A stretch of DNA of 54,223 bases from an archaeon (GCA_016550405.1 JABXGX010000005.1:1-54223); one strand, 5' to 3'; shown: positions 9,615 through 18,202, counted from the first letter of the stretch. Notes: generated by a model from the sequence alone, not told the origin. Made by a program: numbers and translations.

Positions 9615-10316
9615 CTATTCGGGTTCATCGAAACCCAATGCTTTGAGTGCGGCAAGGATAGCTTCTTTGTCATCAACGGAAACATCGTCTAAATCACTAC
9701 TAGCCTCAGCCATGCTCACCGTTTCAAGTCCAGGTTCTTCAACGGGGGCTATTGTTGGTTCTGCAGGGCTAGGTTCACCTTCCTTAATTGGTGAAATCGT
9801 TTCAGTAGGTTCTGTTGTCGTAGCTGGTTCTGGAGAGACAGACTCTGATGTTAATTCGGGAACTGTAAATGCTTCAGCTTTGGACGGTTCAGTGGGAGCA
9901 GGCATTTTCCTGAATCCAAGGAGTTGGTCTGGTTCAAGGGGATGAGATTCCATAATCTTTGTGACTTTTGTTGCATATATTTTCATTAAGCCAATATAAT
10001 ATCCCAAGCGAATCTGATCTCGGCTGGCACCAACCAGAAGTGTTTCTGGTGTTCCACGCATAATAATTGTAAAACCTTTGTTACCCCTTAGAATCACTTC
10101 AGAAAGACTGCCTTGACTCAGCTGTCGAAGTGTTTCTTCGCCTACATTAACTAAAGTGGCCGTGGCTGCTGAAAAAATATCAGAGTCAACATCACCACTC
10201 ACGGCACAGGCGAGGCGAATACCTTCACGGGTTACCACAGCCAAGGCTTCAAGACCTGTAGATTGTTCAATTCGTCTCATAAGGTCTTGAAGATCTTTAA
10301 ATGGAGTCTCAGCCAT
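9615..10316 (-). CDS. Roadblock/LC7 domain protein with long acidic tail
   Basis: Residues 1-118 form a Roadblock/LC7 domain, the fold of MglB and dynein light chains that usually binds small GTPases or builds dimers. Visible features are LEALAVVTREGIRLAC, an internal GFTIIMRG strand and the closing helix with YYIGLMKIYATKVTKIM. Residues 125-233 form a disordered tail rich in Pro, Glu, Thr and Ser, ending in a short helix (DKEAILAALKALGF) that could be a binding peptide. The length is about twice that of a simple Roadblock protein. No GTPase gene is adjacent. The gene is divergent from the Orc1/Cdc6-like gene across 218 bases. Confidence 0.88.
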   Translation of the reverse strand: MAETPFKDLQDLMRRIEQSTGLEALAVVTREGIRLACAVSGDVDSDIFSAATATLVNVGEETLRQLSQGSLSEVILRGNKGFTIIMRGTPETLLVGASRDQIRLGYYIGLMKIYATKVTKIMESHPLEPDQLLGFRKMPAPTEPSKAEAFTVPELTSESVSPEPATTTEPTETISPIKEGEPSPAEPTIAPVEEPGLETVSMAEASSDLDDVSVDDKEAILAALKALGFDEPE

Positions 10317-10534
10317 CGTCCATTACATCCTCAAATTCTGACTACTTTCTTTTCTTCGTAGTTTCACTATTATAAGGTTGCTCTAGAAGTCAAAGGAGTT
10401 TCCACAGCGTTGCGAGCACCGAAACTGCCAGTCACAATAATATTACTTTCAGTCTCCCCCACACGTTCATAGTTTGCTTGACCGTATTGTAGTTTAAATA
10501 GGTTCTGCAGAAAACGCAAAGCGGATAGGATAAT

Positions 10535-11632
10535 ATGGCGGTGTCTATTGATGCATTATTTGATGCGCACTATTTACCATCAAAGCTTCTGCATCGAGAA
10601 CAAGAGCTTGCGACTTTATCAAATCTAATCGATCCATCTCCGGCTTCAAGCCATCCAATGAACATCTTGGTTCATGGTAGCTTTGGGGTTGGTCGAACTA
10701 CTCTTCTTAGGTTCTTTGGCAAACATGAGCTCTCTATGTATCGGCGGCCGTTCATACAGTTCAATGGAAAGCATTCCAAAGAGCTTGTAGCAGATGCCCT
10801 TCATGCCTTAGCTCCGAGTTCTACTTATCCTGATTTGCTTCCTGAGAAATGGACGCTTATCAAACGGCTCGTTCGGAAATCCGAAGCACCCCTTGTCTTC
10901 ATCTTCGACGATGTCGGCTCTCTGACTAGTGATTTTTACAAGAAATTCCTAGGTCTGTGCAAAGAAAATGGCGTTTCTTCTATGGCAACAGCACCACGCT
11001 ATTTTCCTCGACAAATAGATCTACGTGCATCACAGGATCTCGATATCGCCATAGAACTTGAACCATTTACTGACCATGAATTATTAGACATTGTAAAACA
11101 ACGAGTCGCCGAGGTTTTTCTCACACCACTTCCATCGCAAATTACCGAATTTATGGCGGATATCATTTGCATTTTAGATTTCCAACGACCTGCTACAATT
11201 GTTGAGCTACTCCAAAATCTCCATCCGCTTTTGAATTCACCTTCCGATATTTCTGCTGATTTAATTCGGCAATCCTGTCTCAATTCCCGAACTCTCCACT
11301 ATGATTTTTGGAGCGGACATCTTTCGAGTCTTACAGAATTAGATGCAACCGTTGTTCTTCTCCTACAAGCGATTGGACAGTACTTTGTCACAAATCCTGG
11401 ACACATCTATGTAACAAAAACCAACCTTTTCAGGCAGTTTAAACAAGTCGCAGAAGAAATCAATTTTCCTTCCCCCGCCCACCTGTTCTCACGGTCTCTC
11501 AATATGTTACTCTTTCAAGATCTTCTACTTCAATCACGGTATAGTGTACACAATTATTTCACACTTCTCCCCGCAGAAGGGTATCTTGAAATTGTAGAAT
11601 TGCTCCTCGGCGAGTATCAACCAGACACCTGA
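10535..11632 (+). CDS. Divergent Orc1/Cdc6-family AAA+ ATPase
   Basis: Orc1/Cdc6 proteins bind archaeal origins and load MCM. This 365-residue protein has the family layout: LHREQEL at residues 19-25, Walker A GSFGVGRTT at 48-56, Walker B LVFIFDDVGS at 120-129, the lid region with IELEPFTDHELLDIVKQR, and a C-terminal winged-helix domain (about 285-365). In Walker A the invariant Lys is Arg (position 54), and sensor 2 is weak (QRPATIVELL). ATP binding or hydrolysis may therefore be impaired. This suggests a paralogue with a regulatory or origin-binding role rather than the main initiator, but that is inference. The ATG at 10535 follows AGCGGATAGGATAAT. Confidence 0.8.
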   Translation: MAVSIDALFDAHYLPSKLLHREQELATLSNLIDPSPASSHPMNILVHGSFGVGRTTLLRFFGKHELSMYRRPFIQFNGKHSKELVADALHALAPSSTYPDLLPEKWTLIKRLVRKSEAPLVFIFDDVGSLTSDFYKKFLGLCKENGVSSMATAPRYFPRQIDLRASQDLDIAIELEPFTDHELLDIVKQRVAEVFLTPLPSQITEFMADIICILDFQRPATIVELLQNLHPLLNSPSDISADLIRQSCLNSRTLHYDFWSGHLSSLTELDATVVLLLQAIGQYFVTNPGHIYVTKTNLFRQFKQVAEEINFPSPAHLFSRSLNMLLFQDLLLQSRYSVHNYFTLLPAEGYLEIVELLLGEYQPDT

Positions 11633-11653
11633 CTTGTTCAAAGGCTTTTCAGT

Positions 11654-12238
11654 CTAAGACTGGCTTGTCATTTCGGCAAAAGCACGAGCAATTAGGCGTG
11701 CCACTCGTATCGGTTCTGGTAACCCACTTGACCGAGAAAATTGCTTAATTATGTTCCCTGCGTCTTCCCAATCGCATCCTTTGCATTGGACGAATATCTT
11801 TGTAGTCTCACTAATGACCACTGAGTATATGTCACCATTTCTTTGTGCTACCTCCCATCGACTGCCCCAATCCTCTGGAAAGGTCGATACGAGGTGCTGT
11901 TTCAAATCCTCATGAGGTTGTTTGGTGACACTGATTATAGGGAGCGACATTTCATCGAATAATCGCACCATATCTACAATGTTGTAACCCGCAATGACGG
12001 TTCCATGAAGCATAATGCCACCAATATCTAAGCGATTCAACTGCTCATACATACGAAGAATTGCCTGGGTTGCATCCATACCACGAATCGTGACAGAGTC
12101 CCAGATTACTCCATCAATAACTAAATCGCCTCGTATTACAACACCACATAAGATAGAACTACTCGAACCTACTATCCCACTTTCAGCGATTCCTAGTAAC
12201 CGAGCCCCCGCTTTCAAAACTAACTTATCAATTGTCAA
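11654..12238 (-). CDS. DUF99 family protein (endonuclease V-like fold)
   Basis: This 194-residue protein matches the archaeal DUF99 family (COG1628), which is related in fold to endonuclease V but has no proven activity. Typical features are LLGIAESG near residue 15, CGVVIRGDLVIDGVIWDSVTI near 30-50, GMDATQAILRM, IMLHGTVIAGYNIVDM, and LPIISVTKQPHED. The C-terminal half contains a cysteine pair (VQCKGCDWEDA) and a helix that carries PIRVARLIARAF. The gene is convergent with the Orc-like gene (21 bases between stops). CTTTATTTTTTAG on the minus strand about 35 bases upstream could be its promoter. Confidence 0.88.
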   Translation of the reverse strand: MTIDKLVLKAGARLLGIAESGIVGSSSSILCGVVIRGDLVIDGVIWDSVTIRGMDATQAILRMYEQLNRLDIGGIMLHGTVIAGYNIVDMVRLFDEMSLPIISVTKQPHEDLKQHLVSTFPEDWGSRWEVAQRNGDIYSVVISETTKIFVQCKGCDWEDAGNIIKQFSRSSGLPEPIRVARLIARAFAEMTSQS

Positions 12239-12339
12239 AATTGAGCGCCTGCTCTATTGGGCACGAACTAAAAAATAAAGGGAGGGGTTAACAACTACTA
12301 GTTCTTTTTTCACCAATTGGGCTCAATTCGGGCTAGATC

Positions 12340-12570
12340 CCCCATCGCTGTCGCCCCAGTACAGAGCGTCCACTTCTCCGATGGAGGCATCACACCTAAC
12401 CCCCATCAACCGCTTAGAGCGGGTGGTCGCTGTGCATTGTGCGGAGACAAAAAACGCCTGCTCCGCGAGGCGGGAGGTGACACCCCACCGTCCAGGGGAG
12501 CAGTGCCCGTCGATGACACAGGCACCGAACACCACCTGGGTGTCCTAGGGTAAGTTTCCGACAGCAGGTT
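12340..12570. ncRNA. GC-rich intergenic block, candidate structured RNA
   Basis: The 343-base gap between the DUF99 and Tes-like genes holds no convincing gene, yet is far richer in G and C than its surroundings and full of self-complementary segments. I see GCTGTCG (12347-12353) against CGACAGC (12559-12565) as a long-range helix. Local stems are CCATCG/CGATGG (12342-12383), ACCGC with GCGGGT around 12409-12424, GCGGAG/CTCCGC (12441-12466), and a three-part stem GACAC-CCAGG-GTGCC with GGCAC-CCTGG-GTGTC (about 12479-12545). Strand is undecided. The SRP hallmark (GTCAGG with GGAA tetraloop and GCAGC) and the RNase P motif GAGGAAAGTC are not visible, so I give no family. Confidence 0.5.
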
Positions 12571-12581
12571 GAAGTGAATGC

Positions 12582-14099
12582 TTACGCTGGTGCGTTCAGC
12601 TTCTTCCCTGGATGTGCCTTTTGCCATTCTTGTATAGACATAGCAAATTTCTGTTCGATTTTTGATCGATGGAAGGAATTCATTGAACAAAAGGGTACGA
12701 TTCGCCCGTCAGGGACGGCGTAGTGAATGCCACATCGTTCAACGCGTTCGAGATCGAAATTGTAAGGATCCATGAAGTGCATTGAACCTATCATAATAAT
12801 GCGTTTCATGAATTCAGCAAGCGAGTCATAGTCCTTTTTGATTAGAAGGTTGTTTGCCAAGTTCATGAGCATTCCTCGCTTCTTGAAGAAACGCATGGCT
12901 CCCATGACACCGCGCATTTTCCCTCGCCACTGTTTACCTTTTTCGAAGTCCCTAGCCATCTTTTCAAGCGTGCCGAGGAATTTTTCAACTTCGACATACT
13001 TTGTGATAGGTTCCCAGCTTCCATCGTCTTCAATGACGATAAAGGTGGCCATACCACATGCAGGATGTTCGGAAAATTCGACCATCATGCTTCCTGATAA
13101 CGCGCTAAAGGCTCGTGAAACTGGCATAACGAATGGAACAGGATACCAGTCAGTGATTTTTAGCTTGCCTTCGGTTTGTTCTTCAGCTAAGCTGTTTAGG
13201 TCTGGGATTGTAATACGCATCTCTTTTCGTCTATCAGCATCAATACGCCCAGTGATTGCTACAGGTTGAAAATTAACACATCGCACAATGTCACTATTTT
13301 CAACGGCAAATCGGATAATATCACCAATCTGGTGATCGTTCACTCCCCGAACAAGTGTTGGAACGAGGACAATACTGTGAAGGCCTTCTTCGCGACAACG
13401 TTCAAGAGCTTTCAGTTTCTGTGGAAGTAAGTTCACGCCACGAGCAGCTATAAACGGTTCCTTTGTGACGCCATCAAATTGCATATAAACTGTGCTTAGT
13501 CCAGCATCAACCAGTTTCTTTGGGTAGCCTTTTTGTCCAAGTAATAGCCCATTTGTGGCAATCTCAACGTGAGAAAATCCGACTTCTTTGGCCATTCGAA
13601 TAATCTCAGGCAGCTCTGCTCGCATTGTTGGTTCGCCACCAGCGAATTGAACTGCTGGGGCAGGAACAGGCTCATTAGCTCGAAGATTTTCAAGCATTCC
13701 TCGAATTTCTTCAAGAGTGGGTTCATAGATGTATCCAGCTTTTCCTGCGTGTGCAAAACAAATGGGACACTCTAGGTTGCATCGATTCGTGACATCAATA
13801 AGGGCTAGATTCGTGTGTGTTTTATGATTTGGACAAAGACCACAATCATTAGGGCATCCATGAACCGTTTCGGTCCGAGGATTATCAAGGCCAATACCTT
13901 TGTAGCCAAATTGAAATGCTCGGTTGAACTGCTCAACACTAGACCAATATGTATCCTCGTAAATACCGTGTTCTTCACATTCTTTCTTAATCTTAACTTG
14001 ACCATCTTCCTCATAAACGGTAGCATCAATAACGCAAAGACATTCAGGGCATACCGATCGAGTTGTGTAGGGAAGTTCTTTGGGTGCCATTTTTTCCAT
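12582..14099 (-). CDS. tes: Radical SAM enzyme, tetraether lipid synthase (Tes)-like
   Basis: Tes (family of MJ0619, COG1964) joins the phytanyl tails of two archaeal lipids to make tetraethers by radical chemistry. The 505-residue product has the expected length and cysteine pattern: an N-terminal CPECLCV and KECEEHG region, the HGCPNDCGLCPNH cluster, the radical SAM motif CNLECPICFAHAG, the SAM-binding AGGEPTM, and the C-terminal CGIHYAVPDG and FCSMNSF. An in-frame GTG at 14129 would add ten residues, but AAAGGAG precedes the ATG at 14099. Relatives in COG1964 may do other C-C couplings, so the exact reaction is inference. It is divergent from a ribbon-helix-helix regulator. Confidence 0.8.
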   Translation of the reverse strand: MEKMAPKELPYTTRSVCPECLCVIDATVYEEDGQVKIKKECEEHGIYEDTYWSSVEQFNRAFQFGYKGIGLDNPRTETVHGCPNDCGLCPNHKTHTNLALIDVTNRCNLECPICFAHAGKAGYIYEPTLEEIRGMLENLRANEPVPAPAVQFAGGEPTMRAELPEIIRMAKEVGFSHVEIATNGLLLGQKGYPKKLVDAGLSTVYMQFDGVTKEPFIAARGVNLLPQKLKALERCREEGLHSIVLVPTLVRGVNDHQIGDIIRFAVENSDIVRCVNFQPVAITGRIDADRRKEMRITIPDLNSLAEEQTEGKLKITDWYPVPFVMPVSRAFSALSGSMMVEFSEHPACGMATFIVIEDDGSWEPITKYVEVEKFLGTLEKMARDFEKGKQWRGKMRGVMGAMRFFKKRGMLMNLANNLLIKKDYDSLAEFMKRIIMIGSMHFMDPYNFDLERVERCGIHYAVPDGRIVPFCSMNSFHRSKIEQKFAMSIQEWQKAHPGKKLNAPA

Positions 14100-14230
14100 T
14101 GTAAATAATCGCTCCTTTGTGGTTACCACTCAATAGTGGTGAGTTTGTACTGTTTCGAACGGGAGTGTCTTAAAAGGCTTTTCCGAAAAATCATACTCGG
14201 AATAGGCTAGATTTGAACCAGGCGAAAGTG

Positions 14231-14240
14231 TTTTTATAAT
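14231..14240 (+). promoter_or_regulatory. Box A (TATA) element for a leaderless transcript
   Basis: The sequence TTTTTATAAT is centred about 25 bases before the ATG at 14261. Archaeal transcription starts about that distance downstream of box A, so the regulator mRNA is probably leaderless. Confidence 0.55.
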
Positions 14241-14260
14241 ACTCAGGTATAGGTCAGCGT

Positions 14261-14458
14261 ATGTCCCGGGTAATACGCTTGCATTTGGTCTCAGTTAAAC
14301 TCCCCAAAGCCTATGTTCGAGGTTTAGATACCTTGGTCGATAGAGGTACTTATCCGACGAGAAGTGAAGCGATTCGTGTGGCAATTCGCGATCTTCTCAA
14401 ACGTGAACTATGGATTTCCGGATCACCTTTGACAATGCCCCACTCTTCAGACGACTGA
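14261..14458 (+). CDS. Ribbon-helix-helix (CopG-type) transcription regulator
   Basis: This 65-residue protein has the RHH pattern: an N-terminal strand (VIRLHLVSVKLP), helix 1 (KAYVRGLDTLVDRG), the turn TYPTRSEAIRVAIRDLLKREL with the conserved SEAIR segment, and a short tail. RHH proteins bind DNA as dimers through the paired strands. It faces the Tes-like gene across 161 bases, so it may regulate itself or that gene, which is inference. No metal-binding C-terminal ACT-like domain (as in NikR) is present. Confidence 0.85.
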   Translation: MSRVIRLHLVSVKLPKAYVRGLDTLVDRGTYPTRSEAIRVAIRDLLKRELWISGSPLTMPHSSDD

Positions 14459-14474
14459 AAAATTGAGATCTCAG

Positions 14475-15557
14475 TTAACGTTCACGTTTTCCTTGGATAT
14501 ACTCTTCAACCCGTAATTTAGCAATGCTATCCTCAATCTGCTCTGGAGGATGTTTAAATGAATAGCTCGAAATACTCATTAATGGACCACTTGTTCCCCG
14601 GTCTAACGCAATTTTTGTGGCTCGGATGACATCTGCGACAACTCCTGCGCTATTCGGCGAGTCTTGAACTGAGAGTTTTAATGCAATGTGGATGGGCATT
14701 CCGCCCCATTTCTTGCCTTGTGCATGGATGTAGCATACTTTGGTGTCATTGAGAAATGGAACATAGTCACTGGGTCCTATCCGTGTTGGAACAGGATAAT
14801 CAAGAATGCTTGTCACAGCCTCAGTTTTGCTAATCCGTTTGCTTTTCAAACGGTGTTCTGCAAGCATGTTTTCAAAATCTGTATTCCCGCCAATGTTCAA
14901 CTGGTAAGTCTCATCGATTTCAATCCCGCGATCTGAGAGCAATTGAGCGATAACTCGGTGGAGAATTGTGGCTCCAACTTGACTTTTGATGTCATCGCCT
15001 GCCATAGGGAGCCCCGCTTTATGATATTTTTCTTGCCACCTACCATCAGAGACAATGAATTCGGGAATACAATTGATGAAACCACATCCCGCATCTAGCG
15101 CGGCTTGTGCATAGTAACGAGAAGCCTCTGCACTGCCTACAGGGAGAAAATTAACAAGTATTTCCGCTTTTGAATTACGGAGCTCTTCAGCCACATTAAC
15201 GGGCTTGAGTTCTTTGGGATCATACACATCAAAGGCGCCAAACATATGTTTGGCTACTCCATCCATTATCGGAGCAGGAAGCACCTTAACACCTATCTGG
15301 GGTGTTTCTGCGAATTTAATCACACAATTGGGATGTACAAATATTGCGTCGCTAATATCTTTCCCAATTTTACCAGCATTAACTTCAAAAGCGGAAACAA
15401 ATTCGATGTCACGAGGCAAATAACCTCCGAAGGAGGGATGCATAAGACCCGTGACTCGTTCTTCGTCTCCTGCGACGTCTTTATAATAATGCACGCCTTG
15501 AACAAGTGCGGATGCGCAATTACCTAGTCCAGCAATAGCAACTCTGATCGAACCCAT
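14475..15557 (-). CDS. ino1: Inositol-1-phosphate synthase (archaeal type)
   Basis: The enzyme converts glucose 6-phosphate to L-myo-inositol 1-phosphate with NAD, giving the head group of archaeal inositol phospholipids and compatible solutes. The 360 residues show a Rossmann start (VAIAGLGNCASALVQG), the GYLPRDIEFVSAFEV segment, ILVNFLPVGSAEASRYYAQA, the GDDIKSQVGAT motif typical of Ino1, NIGGNTDFENM, and a C-terminal SYSFKHPPEQ. Length fits archaeal Ino1 (shorter than eukaryotic). It lies beside the Tes-like gene and convergent with the RHH gene, so membrane lipid genes are gathered here. Confidence 0.93.
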   Translation of the reverse strand: MGSIRVAIAGLGNCASALVQGVHYYKDVAGDEERVTGLMHPSFGGYLPRDIEFVSAFEVNAGKIGKDISDAIFVHPNCVIKFAETPQIGVKVLPAPIMDGVAKHMFGAFDVYDPKELKPVNVAEELRNSKAEILVNFLPVGSAEASRYYAQAALDAGCGFINCIPEFIVSDGRWQEKYHKAGLPMAGDDIKSQVGATILHRVIAQLLSDRGIEIDETYQLNIGGNTDFENMLAEHRLKSKRISKTEAVTSILDYPVPTRIGPSDYVPFLNDTKVCYIHAQGKKWGGMPIHIALKLSVQDSPNSAGVVADVIRATKIALDRGTSGPLMSISSYSFKHPPEQIEDSIAKLRVEEYIQGKRER

Positions 15558-15706
15558 CGTTTACACCTGAAATACTTAATGGGTGTAAAGTATATAGGCG
15601 TCTAAGCTGTGGACACCATTTAAGCATTTCTCCTCTTTTCACAGTAAAGATGTCTCAAGCCAGCAAATTAAAAACGGTGAATTCTCTAAGACGCTAGCGA
15701 GCAGCT

Positions 15707-16906
15707 ATGTCATTTCTCTACCCTCACGCAAAACGCTCAAGCCTTCTTCTTCCCATCTTGGTCGCAGTGGGTATGATCGCCTTTTTTATCGGCCTTATTT
15801 ACGTACTCTCATTTTTCGCTCCGCTAATTCCTGGATTAATCGAACTACCCCTTTCTAGTATCTTTCGCTACTTCATTATACCCGTAATCTTTGCTTTTCC
15901 TTGGATTCTTTTTGTTTACATCTTTCGGGAACGCACAATCAATGCTTCAGAGATAATGAACAAAAAAGGAAACCTCATTCCCCTCCGGTGGCGAATGCTC
16001 TATAGCTTCAACACACTTATCATCCTAGCATTCTTCATTTTCCCCTTTCTCTCCCCCCCACTCGCAATTTTTGCTGCTCTGGTCCTTGCTTATCGTATCG
16101 TACACCGATCAGAAAATATCTGGCAAAAGAACCAGGGCACACGGTGTAGTTATACGCTCCTTCTCTTCATTCTCTTGGCAATTGTGCCTGTCTACCTAAC
16201 AATTATTTGGTTTCAATATTTTATTGCCATTGCTGGGATAATCTTCACTTCTTGGTGGATTCTATTTGATCCCATGTACTTCACATCACTCTGCATCGTT
16301 AATGCCCTCGCAATCGGATCACTTCTTCATCTTTCATATGGGACCTTAGATGAAAGCGGAAAACTTCAACATAAGGATAGCCAGAAACTCTGGTTAATTC
16401 GCTTTGCAGAATTAGCTTTGTTCGTGGTTTTTTGGGTGTTACTGAATCCTTTCATTTCCTTTTTCTCCCTCCCAATCGGTTCTGGAATGACATTTAATCT
16501 CGCTTTTTCAGACCCAATCGGGTTTGCTGGAACTCTCGGAAATATTAGTTATGTTAACTACCTCTGTCTTGGTATCATTGCAATCGTCTATCTGGTCAAA
16601 TTCGCCGTTGGCATGGGAGGCGACATGAAACTATCCATCTTCGGCATCCTTTTTGCAGCCGCCTTCCTTATCGTGGAAGCACTTAACGGGCTCTTTAGCG
16701 TATCAGCCAACTTCCTTCGCCCTGCACTAATGATCGGATCAAGTTTAATCTTCATCTTTGCTTTTGCAATTAGTTTCTTCGCCGCACCAGATGAATTAAT
16801 GGAACCTACCGAGCTAATTGTAGAAGAAACTGACTCCTTAGAAAAACAAGTTCTCGAAGATGCTGAAACAATGCAGGAAGATGCAGTAGAAGAGACCGAC
16901 GACTAG
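15707..16906 (+). CDS. Polytopic membrane protein, unknown (399 aa)
   Basis: This protein has about eight to ten membrane segments from residue 12 to about 370, many rich in Phe and Ile, joined by short loops with a few basic patches (for example YIFRERTINASEIM). The last 35 residues form a strongly acidic cytoplasmic-type tail (EEVEETDD-like composition). No transporter motif, zinc site or catalytic motif is seen. The stop overlaps the stop of the convergent gene in CTAG at 16903-16906. I recognise no family. Confidence 0.75.
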   Translation: MSFLYPHAKRSSLLLPILVAVGMIAFFIGLIYVLSFFAPLIPGLIELPLSSIFRYFIIPVIFAFPWILFVYIFRERTINASEIMNKKGNLIPLRWRMLYSFNTLIILAFFIFPFLSPPLAIFAALVLAYRIVHRSENIWQKNQGTRCSYTLLLFILLAIVPVYLTIIWFQYFIAIAGIIFTSWWILFDPMYFTSLCIVNALAIGSLLHLSYGTLDESGKLQHKDSQKLWLIRFAELALFVVFWVLLNPFISFFSLPIGSGMTFNLAFSDPIGFAGTLGNISYVNYLCLGIIAIVYLVKFAVGMGGDMKLSIFGILFAAAFLIVEALNGLFSVSANFLRPALMIGSSLIFIFAFAISFFAAPDELMEPTELIVEETDSLEKQVLEDAETMQEDAVEETDD

Positions 16907-17268
16907 ATGTTCTTAAGGAACTCTGGGATAGTCGAAAGTTCGACAAGTGGGATATACATCCATGTTCGATCAAAAGTTCCCTTCGCATAATCCCATTGTT
17001 CTTCCGGGTCGGCTTTGTATTTGATAAATACACCTTTTGGTGCTTTGTTGGTTTCCACGTAAAGAAAAAGCGGCATACCTTGGAGATCATACCAACCTGG
17101 AATCGATGTCATCGTACCCATGATGTAATTCGTACCTTTCTTGAAATAGAGAATCGTTGCAGTGCGCTCGCGTGCTGCCCACCAATGGACTAATCGTACA
17201 AGATTATCCAAATCTTTGAGCTTCATGAGTGTAGAAGGTTTTAATTTAATATCCGTCAATGTAATCAA
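16903..17268 (-). CDS. Small conserved-looking soluble protein, unknown
   Basis: This 121-residue protein has a helical N-terminus (LMKLKDLDNLVRLVHWWAAR) followed by beta-rich sequence with many aromatic residues (GTMTSIPGWYDLQGMPLFLY, DYAKGTFDRTWMYIPL). The start shown is TTG at 17268; a second TTG at 17259 is better placed behind AGGTTGATT. No cysteines, signal peptide or membrane segment are present. It is divergent from the nitrilase-like gene, with fewer than 100 bases between. Function is unknown. Confidence 0.65.
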   Translation of the reverse strand: MITLTDIKLKPSTLMKLKDLDNLVRLVHWWAARERTATILYFKKGTNYIMGTMTSIPGWYDLQGMPLFLYVETNKAPKGVFIKYKADPEEQWDYAKGTFDRTWMYIPLVELSTIPEFLKNI

Positions 17269-17363
17269 CCTGCGTCAATAATATCTCTGGAAAATAAAGG
17301 CTTTGCTTGCTTAAAATGGGATTAACAGCATTTTTGAGTGAGCATGTTAAGGGCTATGTTGTT

Positions 17364-18143
17364 ATGGCATTTCGCGTAGCCTGTGCACAAATGAACGTAG
17401 CGTTAGGAGATAAGAAAACCAACCTTGAAACCGCAGTTCAGATGATAAAAGAAGCTGCAAATCGAGAAGTCGACCTAATTGTATTACCTGAACTTTTTAC
17501 TACTGGATATTGTTTGGACAAAGCAGGGGTACTCGCCGAATCATCCCAGGGTCACACAATGGAGTTATTACGTGATTTGGCAGGTCGGTTCCGAATTTTC
17601 ATTGTTGCAGGAAGTATCCTCGAAAAGCGTGATTCACAGATTTTCAATACATGTCATTTGATTGGAAAAGATGGAAAACTGCTTGGACATTATGATAAGA
17701 TCCACTTATTCCCTCCATTTCGAGAAGATCATTATCTTTCCGCTGGGACCGATACTCCAATAATAAAGACTGAGCTTGGACTGTTTGGTGTTATGATTTG
17801 TTTTGATATTCGATTTCCTGAACTTGCAGGAAAATTGGCTTACAATGGAGCTCAAGTATTATTTTGTCCTGCCGAATTTCCTGCTGAAAGAATTGCCGTT
17901 TGGGCCACTCTAATTCGAGCCAGAGCAATTGAGAACCAAGTCTTTGTAATCGGATGTAATCGTGTTGGAAGTGATGGAAAAAATCTGTTTGGTGGAAGAA
18001 GCGCCATTATTAATCCGGAAGGCCACACATTAGCACAGGCTAATAATGGACACCAACTAATTGACGCAATGATAAATCTTGACGAAATCATAGCAGTTCG
18101 AAAAAGCTTGCCTGTGATGAATTTTCGTCACAAAAAATACTAA
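17364..18143 (+). CDS. Carbon-nitrogen hydrolase (nitrilase superfamily)
   Basis: The enzyme hydrolyses amide-type C-N bonds; the substrate cannot be told from sequence. The catalytic triad is complete: Glu in LPELFTTGY, Lys in YDKIHLFPPF and Cys in MICFDIRFPEL. The length of 259 residues is typical of a one-domain omega-amidase or carbamoylputrescine amidase-like member. An in-frame ATG at 17307 would add 19 residues. I prefer 17364 because the family usually begins like MAFRVACAQ and because CTTAAAATG near 17308 looks like box A, which would place transcription initiation after 17307. Confidence 0.9.
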   Translation: MAFRVACAQMNVALGDKKTNLETAVQMIKEAANREVDLIVLPELFTTGYCLDKAGVLAESSQGHTMELLRDLAGRFRIFIVAGSILEKRDSQIFNTCHLIGKDGKLLGHYDKIHLFPPFREDHYLSAGTDTPIIKTELGLFGVMICFDIRFPELAGKLAYNGAQVLFCPAEFPAERIAVWATLIRARAIENQVFVIGCNRVGSDGKNLFGGRSAIINPEGHTLAQANNGHQLIDAMINLDEIIAVRKSLPVMNFRHKKY

Positions 18144-18202
18144 AACGATTTGGTTTCTTACTAGAAACTTGTCCATTTCAATAGAAGAGCTAGGTTAACC
18201 AT

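Noticed and set aside
9505..9945. Plus-strand frame over the acidic tail of the Roadblock gene
   Set aside because: It is Ser/Gly/Val-rich sequence antisense to a Pro/Glu-rich coding tail and has no start site or homology pattern; it is a shadow.
12340..12570. SRP RNA or RNase P RNA assignment for the structured block
   Set aside because: I looked for the GTCAGG/GGAAG/GCAGC apical motif of SRP helix 8 and the GAGGAAAGTC core of RNase P on both strands and did not find them.
12317..12690. Several open frames on both strands inside the GC-rich gap
   Set aside because: They have unlikely composition, overlap each other in several frames and are explained by high GC lowering stop-codon frequency. 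The self-complementarity supports RNA rather than protein.
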